Assembly: GCA_963082975.1 (NCBI GenBank)
Contig: OY720350.1
Coordinates: 7,025,488 to 7,089,487 of the forward strand
Direction of reading: 5' to 3'
Origin: Labia minor
Taxonomy: Eukaryota > Arthropoda > Insecta > Dermaptera > Spongiphoridae
Length of the DNA: 64,000 nt
Below the pieces are notes generated by a model. It made no database searches. It was given only the letters and a program-made list of their open reading frames with translations, and had not been told where the DNA came from. The position numbers and the translations under genes were made by a program. This document shows, one piece after another, positions 57,154-64,000 of this stretch; positions within the stretch are counted from its first letter, which is position 1, and each line of letters begins with the position of its first letter.

Positions 57154-57254
57154 TTTTTCTTAACCTTAATGAAAATGATTCAGGAACCTTCAAAACGTAT
57201 AAAGACATCAAAATCTCGACATCGAAAATTTTCGTGATCTCTGGCAAGATAGTA
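56815..57254 (-). mobile_element. Family A Helentron-like element, copy A15 (internal duplication)
   Basis: Minus orientation, beginning at AATCAAAACGTTGTAGG and ending at CTCTGGCAAGATAGTA. The 3' half is absent. The segment from microsatellite to ATCAAAATCTCAACATC occurs twice (about 56960-57100 and 57105-57225), with different microsatellites: (CA)n first, (CA)n(GA)n(CAGA)n second. Confidence 0.86.
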
Positions 57255-57970
57255 AAACGATTGGGATTTTGTATTAACATTCAATTAAGATATAAATTTT
57301 AAGATGCAATTTTACTATTGAGCTATCAGCTGCTCAATTCTGATGCATCATCTAAGAATAGCCAGCATCCCGGTTGTTTTCGCACACATTCCACTGCGAG
57401 GGTCTCTCTTATCGTATTGCATTCAAATGATGATTCAAAAGGAAAAAAAAGCCTGATTAAATATATACACACATATCTATATAAATAGGCCCACTCGTTA
57501 AGAAGTATTCTTCCAGAACTTTATGGATGGTAGGGTGGGAAGTGTCCACGTGACCCAGAGGGGAATCTTCATCCAGATTTAGATTCTCCCGAGACGGCAG
57601 TTGTGAGTTTACTTTCGGGCCTGATCGACCTTAGCACTGGTACTGGTGGCTGTGAGCACCTCTGCTATCCGGGAAGTTGCTACCTCCTTTACATCATCAT
57701 ACTCTCATCTCACCTTCTTTTTCAATTGCATCAACTGGGAATCTATTATTATAAAGTACGAGGATTATTATTTTATATTATTTAATTTAGATTATAATCA
57801 ATTCCAAGTTTTGGAAAAATATAATTTAATATTTGCATGAAAATAAATTATGATTGTATTCTGTATAAATCATTTTATAATTATATATATATTATATACC
57901 TTTTGTTTAATTTAATGTAATTTAAGATGGATAAAAATTACAATTTTTTATTAAATTATTAAAGCTTTGG
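57255..57970. other. Less AT-rich non-repetitive island
   Basis: 57320-57720 is clearly richer in G/C. It contains AAGTGTCCACGTGACCCAGA (an E-box CACGTG) and CTCCCGAGACGGCAGTTGTG, with overlapping short plus frames of no recognised family (57603-57840). Candidate regulatory block or exon; undecided. Confidence 0.3.
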
Positions 57971-58408
57971 TGGCTGTTTTTATTTATAAAGGAATTTTGT
58001 AATTAAAACCACATATATTGATATTTTTTATTGCAAATTATGTATTTTTTGAATAAAAATACAAAAAATTCACAACGTTTCGATTGCTACTTCTGCAGTC
58101 GCTTGATAACGATAATAATAATAATAATAATTTTTTTGAATAAATTTACAACAAATTGTACAATACAACGTTTCGATTGCTACTTCTGCAATCGTTATCA
58201 AGCGACTGCAGAAGTAGCAATCGAAACGTGAATATTTTGTATTTTTTTGAATAAATTTACAATAAAAAATATCACTATCGCTTGATAACGATTGCAGAAG
58301 TAGCAATCGAAACGTTGTGAATTTTTTGTATTCTTTTGAATAAATTTAATAATAAAAAATATCAATATCAATATGTTGTTATATTTACAAAATTCCCTTA
58401 TAAATAAA
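57971..58408 (+). repeat. Penelope-like terminal repeat, rearranged copy J2
   Basis: Bounded by inverted arms TTTATAAAGGAATTTTGTAA on the left and ACAAAATTCCCTTATAAATA on the right, as in J1. Inside, the unit CGCTTGATAACGATTGCAGA-AGTAGCAATCGAAACGTTG occurs in both orientations (58076-58110 minus, 58168-58229 as a 62-bp palindrome with 23-bp perfect arms, 58279-58319 plus). In the last, CGATTGC and GCAATCG can pair as a stem around AGAAGTA, with GATAA on one side and GAAAC on the other, resembling hammerhead stem II. Confidence 0.55.
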
Positions 58409-58415
58409 ATTTATT

Positions 58416-58420
<5 letters not shown>

Positions 58421-58451
<31 letters not shown>
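58421..58451. repeat. Poly(A) run
   Basis: About 31 consecutive A just after J2; possibly a retrotransposition tail or simple slippage. Confidence 0.8.
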
Positions 58452-58454
<3 letters not shown>

Positions 58455-59602
58455 CTTCCGAATAGATTTCATAAATCATCTTGAATCAGTATCCTCTTGA
58501 CATAGGATAAAGGTTACCTGTTCGTTTCGGGGTTAATTAGAAACATCAATTTTTTTTTAATTTTTTTTTTATATATCAACTAATTAACCTGACCTTTTTA
58601 TTATTTAAAATATCTTCTTTTTCATTCTGATATTAATTACAATTTGGTTGATGCTTATTTTATGACCTCACGTTTTTTTTATATTTATAAATTTTTTAGT
58701 AATTCATGTTTTACGGGAAAATATCAATTTTTATATTCACACCATCAATAATATAATATGAATGTTGTGTCATTTTTCTAATTCTTAATTCTAGTTGAAT
58801 TTTTATTAAAACGATGAAATAATTATTAATTGAACTTTATAAGCATTTTTCTTTAAGTCAAGCCATGCATGCATGGTTCGTGTTATTCTGGACCTATTTC
58901 TGTTGTAAAAATAGTGAACTATTTCCTGTCTACTTTTTTTTCCCCCTCCATCCGAATTGGACTTGTTTTCATATAAATTAAATATTATAAAATGAAATCA
59001 ATGTTGGAAAAATAATTATTAATCAGAAATTATTTTAATTGAATTGTTTCTTATCGTTTGAAGGTTTCTCCACTTTTGAACTCGGACATTTGACGTAAAT
59101 AGTTGGTTTATGTCTGTAACGACCTTGGCATTATCCTCTGAACACATTCCCACAGTGAACTCTCGAATAATTACTAAATCTTAATTTCATCCCCCATTAA
59201 TTTGTCATTTAATTGCTGATTTGCTTAATTTTCATGTATATTTCTTGAATATCTCGAATATCAATTCCCATTTCACATTTCAATATTAATTTATAATAAA
59301 AAAAAATTACTCTTAATATTATTATTAATTAATTATAAAAATTAATTTTATAAATGTACGATTTTTATTTTAATTTGATTACCTTTCACTTAAAAATCAA
59401 TGAATATTTATTAATTAATTATAGTGAATGATTTTGCCAATGAAGGAAAGAATTTGCTTAACATGAATTGGGTTTACATACTTAAACGACCAATAAAGAA
59501 TCCTAAATTTTGCTAATTATTTTTAATCGCTTTCTAACGTTTTTTTTTTCTTCAAATTGCAATTTTTAATTAACATTTTAATTTTCATCTTAATTTGTTT
59601 CA

Positions 59603-59634
<32 letters not shown>

Positions 59635-60059
59635 CATTATTTTCTTAATATTATCTATAGATATTTCAATTTGTGTGCAAAATTCAAAAAAAAAACACAT
59701 TTTTTTCTATTTATTAAATAAAATAAAATAAGATAAAATGCGATAAATCGAGAACATCAAACTCATCATTTCATAATGTATCAAGATAAAATTTGTTCGT
59801 GTATTTGTACACTATATTTATTACTATAGAAGAGGTCAGAGTTGTTTGTTGGATGTGAGTGAGGTGGGAAGAGGGGGGGGGGGGGCTACAAAATACTGCG
59901 CCGTGTGAACAATCTGGAAAAAATATTGAAGTAAGAGGAATAATCCTGAATGATTCCATTGGATTACTAATATGATTTATTAATGTATTTTTAAAAATAT
60001 AGAAATTCTTGTTAATACGTTTTTGTGAAATCAATATTAGTTTTCATTTTAAAATAAAA
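58452..60059. other. AT-rich DNA, no gene seen
   Basis: (TTA)n at 59605-59633 and a G-run at 59872-59884. 58880-59220 is slightly less AT-rich. No element recognised. Confidence 0.45.
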
Positions 60060-60092
60060 ATAATACCTCCCTTACTATCGTCAGCCGGTAAT
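60060..60092 (-). repeat. Family B 5'-end fragment
   Basis: AATACCTCCCTTACTATCGT then CAGCCGGTAA: the outermost family B bases alone, as at 29636. The SINE C6 follows 27 bp later. Confidence 0.65.
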
Positions 60093-60118
60093 TAACTATT
60101 TTGTACACTATAAAAAAA

Positions 60119-60398
60119 ACCCTCTGATTTGTACATCCTACGTAAGGACAACGCCTATCAAGCCGGTTATATCAATGAGGTGTCCTATGATCAGTAAAAC
60201 GGGTCCTCTCAACCTTTACCTTGATTTTCTTGATCGGAGGCGCTATCAAATAGCTTTTCCTCATTGTTGTTCCCGGAGGCTGGGTTGACTCCATCCCATA
60301 GACCCCAGCTAGGGAAATTTCCTTGCCAGGCCCGGGACTTGAACCCGGGACCATCTGAATGTGAGCCAGGTTCGCTACCCACATTCCCACAATGGCGC
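60119..60398 (-). repeat. tRNA-derived SINE (family C), copy C6
   Basis: Full length on the minus strand: GCGCCATTGTGGGAATGTGG, GTAGCGAACCTGGCTC, CCCGGGTTCAAGTCCCGGG, body (GATCAAGAAAATCAAGGTAA), ACTGATCATAGGACACCTC, GTCCTTACGTAGGATGTACA, CAGAGGGTTTTTTTT. The minus frame 60172-60438 lies inside it and is not a gene. Confidence 0.88.
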
Positions 60399-60877
60399 TT
60401 TCTTTGTACACTATAATAAACCTATAAAAATAAAACATAAACCCTTATAATATAATAATATTCTAGAATCGTATATTATTATATTATAAGGGTATGAATA
60501 CAATATTTTATTTTATTACTATTCCCATCGATTTATTTATTTATTTATTGGAAATGCAAATTATTTAAATAATAATAATAAGGAAATATAGAAGAGGACA
60601 GAGAAGAAAAGTTAATTTACAATAAATTATTGTAAATATAAAATTAATATTTTTGTAATTTAAACTATTTCTAGTTAAATTCATATACATTATGTATTCA
60701 TATACGTATTATGTACATATTATGTGTTATATTCACGACATTATGCTTTTTAATTTAATTTACTATGTTGTGTGTGTGTGTGTGTACATTTGAATTTTTT
60801 AAATAGCTATATATATTAATTAGTTTTTATTTTTGACTTTGATATATAGTTAAAATGCATTTCTTCTTTTTCCTCAT

Positions 60878-60908
<31 letters not shown>

Positions 60909-61252
60909 TCATTCTTATTTGAAATAAGCCGCCTTATCACAATTTTTCTTTCAGATGATTTCTTTATCTATGTTTATTTTAATATTATTGATCAGATACG
61001 AAACAAAATTTAAAATGTCAACAAATTAATTTTCTTCAATCATTTATAATTCATATCAAACTTATATATGAAATTTATTTAACACGCAAAGTAATTGTAT
61101 CGTACTGGTCTCTACCAATTGGTGAGAGGAGCTCTTCTTAACTTTTCTTCTCAATTAATATTAAACTTAAATTATATAATCAAATTCATTTATTCATCAA
61201 TACTTTATGAAAAATTATAACGTTATACATATTACCATGTTTATGGTATATT
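60399..61252. other. AT-rich DNA with microsatellites
   Basis: (TG)n at 60770-60784 and (CTT)n at 60877-60907. TTATAATATAATAATATTCT near 60447 is mirrored at 60475. No gene. Confidence 0.45.
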
Positions 61253-61570
61253 TAGGGACACTAACGATACTTCGATACTATCGGAGTATCGATACTTTGT
61301 TCCGATACCATCGATACTTGTACTCGATACTTCACCTTCCGATACTAGTACAGCATCGAAACAAGTATCGAATGGGTACTCTGCGCACCTAGCAGCGTAC
61401 TTTTTTTCAAAAAATTTTTCAATTTGGGTCTAAAAAACAAAAAGGTTAAATTTTCTAGAATAAGCTTTTTTCCGATACCGATACTTTGGAGTATCGAAGA
61501 ATCGATACTTAGCCTTTCGATACCTACCGATACTAAGAATCGATACTTAGCTTTCGATATCGTGTCCCTA
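61253..61570. mobile_element. GATAC-rich MITE, probably hAT
   Basis: Ends TAGGGACACTAACGATAC and GATATCGTGTCCCTA are inverted copies. The flanks GGTATATT and GATATAAT could be an aged 8-bp duplication. Inside, GATAC occurs about 13 times and GTATC about 3 times, mostly as CGATACTT, arranged in two subterminal clusters (61265-61370 and 61474-61555). Subterminal arrays of a short motif are typical transposase-binding regions. Confidence 0.6.
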
Positions 61571-62071
61571 GATATAATAAAAAATCGATTTCATTAAAGA
61601 GGAAGTTAAAAGCAATTGTATCTTTAATATTAGTACAATTACTAATTGATTAATAATCCTACTATTATTAACACTAATATATTTATTCTCTTAAACCATT
61701 CACTTCCTGATCAAAATCATAAAACAAACTTAAGAGGTCTGATCTATTCTAGTTGATATGCTTAGGGTCCTTTTACTTTCCTTGATTTCGATTATCAAAC
61801 TGATTATTAACTAGAGCAATTCATTATTTAGCAACCATTCATTTTCTGTTACGGTCCCATTCCAATAATAATTTACTGCTCATCGAGAGACATAATCATA
61901 TTATTTTATTAAAAAAAACAATATACATTCATTTTTATTAACTTTATTATATGAATAATAAATTAATAAAACAAATTAAAGTGTATTTACTTTAATAAAT
62001 AGTGTTTGAAAATTGAATAGTTAAATTAATATTTGTTTTTAAGTTAAAATTTTGGGATTTTTAAAATATGA
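61571..62071. other. AT-rich DNA
   Basis: Nothing recognisable. Confidence 0.4.
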
Positions 62072-62195
62072 AGTGACGGAATAAAGTAAACGCTAGTGTG
62101 GCGCTATTATACAGCAATTATCGTAATCGGTTAAGATGTCGCATTGCCATTTCCTGACAACAGCGTCAGCCTGGCGTTTACTTTATTCTGTCACT
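62072..62195. mobile_element. Small MITE with long inverted repeats, superfamily uncertain
   Basis: 124 bp. Ends AGTGACGGAATAAAGTAAAC and GTTTACTTTATTCTGTCACT are inverted copies with one mismatch. The spacer is GC-richer than the flanks. Target duplication unclear (a TA lies just outside on the right only). Confidence 0.7.
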
Positions 62196-62298
62196 ATACA
62201 ATTATAAAAGGATGTATGAATTATGAATTTGAAACAAAAAAATAAATACTTTTAAACTATATATCATAATACAACCAAGTCTTTTATTTTGAAAGTTA

Positions 62299-62333
<35 letters not shown>

Positions 62334-62450
62334 TATATATATATTCAATATTTGATTTATAGATTTCTAAGCTATTATTATATTATTTATTTTTTTCATA
62401 TAAATATTTAATATTATTAAAATGATTTTAAGTAAATTATGTAAAATAAT
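62196..62450. other. AT-rich DNA with (AT)n
   Basis: (TA)n at 62301-62330; nothing else. Confidence 0.4.
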
Positions 62451-62620
62451 GTAAGAGGAGACGCTTTAACACCAATTTTATTTAATTTAGCTTGGGAAAA
62501 TATCGATTCAATTAAGCAAAAAAAATTAAAGTATTAGGTTACGCGGACGATTTAGATATAATAGGGGACAATTAAGGATGTGGTAGAGAAATTAATCGAG
62601 GCAGGAAAAGTGACGGGATT
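62451..62620 (+). pseudogene. LINE reverse transcriptase fragment
   Basis: Plus strand: VRGDALTPILFNLAWENIDS then IKQKKLK, matching the G(D)xLxPxLFNLALE block of non-LTR reverse transcriptases. After a frame change comes VLGYADDLDIIGDN with the catalytic YADD motif. The block order and spacing are right for RT motifs 4 and 5, but 40 or more residues normally between them are missing. The remainder (GCGRE...) is degraded. A decayed internal piece of a LINE, possibly the same lineage as 20855. Confidence 0.8.
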
Positions 62621-63321
62621 TCAGTAATTCACTAAAACCTTCAGGGGATTTTGTTAATTAAATTTATAAAAAATATGTAGGGGTATTTTTAAATAAAGAA
62701 AAAAAAATTCTGCACCTAATTAATTACATAGAATATAAATTTGTATTTCTTCATTTTAAATCAATTTCAATTTTTGTTCAATAAAATATTTCTTCGTTGA
62801 TATATTATATATATATATATATATATAATTCTTGAATTATATAATATTTTTAAAAATCGTGAAACGAATGGCGTGGAACAAACAGATTGTCTTCTTTCCA
62901 TGCATGAATGGTATTAATGATAAAAATATGATATTTACAAAGAAAAAAGAATTAAAATATCCTACTTTCTAAATAATTTAAATAGGATCATACGCGAAAA
63001 ACAAATTTCAAATAAATATCTATTTTTCTAATAGATTGTGAATACCAAATATCAAAAAGCAATTTTGTCTAATAGATATTTAATTTCTTCCTTTTGTGAA
63101 AGTATCTCTTTTTTTATAATAATATAATAGATCAAAGAAAATATTAACTAAGTTAGGGCGTGAGTGTAGCGGGTCGAAACAAAACCCATTACATACATGA
63201 TTACCCTCAGTTAACCCGATTAATAATAATAATAGTAAAAATATTCAGAGATGGAAATGAGAAGCATTCTATAAGCACACGGCAAATGATCAAGAACAGT
63301 TCATTTCATTCATTATTTAAA

Positions 63322-63362
<41 letters not shown>

Positions 63363-63917
63363 ACACATATATATTGATATTATTGTATTGGAAAGTGTTT
63401 GCTATCATTAAAATAAACTTTCTTTTCGAGAAATAAAAATTATTTTAAAAATTTGATATATATATATATATATATTAAATTTTATTTGATTAATACCTTT
63501 TTTTCTTTTATTTATTTATTTTTTGATGATTATACAAAAATTATGGAATTTAAGTGAAAGCGTCAATATCTCGTTTATTTATATTATTAACTGGTATTTT
63601 TTTATAATTTATTGTAAATATATGTTGTTTTTTATTTAAATCTTTTAAAAAATAATCCACATCATTAATTACGATATATTATTTGTATTCACCACATTAA
63701 TTTATGATTTACAAAATATGTACAATTTTTTTTATTGACAAATTTAAAATTCTTATATAAAGGATATTTTTCAATATTTTTATACTTTATTATAATAAAA
63801 TATTTAATATAAAGCTGTCACACACACAATCATCAAATATAATAATTAGTAATTAAAATTAAAATAAAAAAAATTTGTATATATGTACATTTTATTTTAT
63901 TTCTCAAAACATTATTG
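62621..63917. other. AT-rich DNA with microsatellites
   Basis: (TA)n at 62800-62827, (CA)n then (TA)n at 63321-63362, (TA)n at 63457-63475. No gene seen. Confidence 0.45.
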
Positions 63918-64000
63918 CAGTGATTTCCAACCTTGCTGTACCGGCGCCCCCCTTTTGTTTTGTAATAATCTAATTTCCCTTTTCAATAGTCGGGCACATT
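63918..64000. mobile_element. hAT-type element, cut by window end
   Basis: CAGTGATTTCCAACCTTGCT followed by GGCGCCCCCCTTTTG, the left terminus of a CAGTG-type hAT like that at 23458 (GGGGCGC motif). Its right end lies outside the window. Confidence 0.65.

Noticed and set aside
24013-60398. Genuine tRNA genes within the SINE copies
   Set aside because: B boxes are good, but no copy can form a complete tRNA cloverleaf with an acceptor stem; the sequence continues into a SINE body.
1-64000. LTR retroelements, retroviral or Polinton-like fossils
   Set aside because: I looked for paired long direct repeats with TG/CA ends and for gag, protease, integrase or capsid-like frames and found none. Only LINE-type reverse transcriptase motifs are present.

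Overview
This is a very AT-rich eukaryotic window with long homopolymer runs, TA/CA/CT/TTA microsatellites and many interspersed repeats. It shows no dense gene order, operons, rRNA, tRNA genes or CRISPR. The repeat set (irritans-like mariners, hAT and piggyBac MITEs, a tRNA-derived SINE, LINE ORF2 fragments, Helentron-like non-autonomous elements and a Penelope-like end) suggests an invertebrate, most likely an arthropod. The species cannot be named from the sequence. The window reads as intergenic or long-intron DNA. Only four stretches look like possible host coding sequence, and I recognise none: a short plus-strand exon pair at 32.2-33.6 kb, a minus-strand reading frame at 39.0-39.4 kb, a GC-rich terminal-exon-like frame at 47.9-48.2 kb, and a weak piece at 17.5-17.7 kb.

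The most abundant repeat (family A, about 15 copies of roughly 550-660 bp) starts TACTATCTCGCC, carries a CT/GT microsatellite about 100 bp in, and ends GCGAGATAGT followed by a small hairpin (GAGTG-GAGA-CACTC). A second, unrelated family (B, 3-4 long copies plus fragments) has the same layout: a subterminal inverted repeat CCGACCGACG/CGTCGGTCGG, an internal GTCY run, and a terminal hairpin GACCTG-GCCA-CAGGTC. This layout is known from Helentron-associated elements (HINE/DINE-1), so I read both families as non-autonomous Helentrons.

Other mobile DNA is as follows. (1) hAT elements: 2439-2828, 16955-17246, 18041-19764, 23458-23690, 27689-28015, 31142-31517 and others. Five have perfect 8-bp target duplications and one has a 7/8 duplication. 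The 18041-19764 element still has two in-phase N-terminal transposase exons and contains a nested TTAA-flanked piggyBac MITE. (2) Mariners at 40.6, 50.9 and 55.0 kb, a mariner end at 16.4 kb and a palindromic mariner MITE at 54.5 kb. (3) A tRNA-derived SINE (six copies, five in minus orientation). (4) LINE ORF2 pieces at 20.9, 33.2 and 62.5 kb. (5) Two copies of a Penelope-like terminal repeat with a hammerhead-ribozyme-like motif at 20.0 and 58.0 kb. (6) A GATAC-rich hAT-like MITE at 61.3 kb.

Layout: 0-12 kb is AT-rich DNA with scattered family A and hAT copies; 12.7-15 kb is a family B cluster; 16-21.5 kb is a nested mariner/hAT/piggyBac/Penelope/LINE block; 22-31.5 kb alternates family A, SINEs and hATs; 32-40 kb holds the possible host exons; 40-58 kb has mariners and inverted or tandem family A clusters; 58-64 kb has the Penelope-like repeat, a SINE, MITEs and a LINE reverse-transcriptase scrap. 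Nothing indicates that the few candidate coding pieces act in one pathway.
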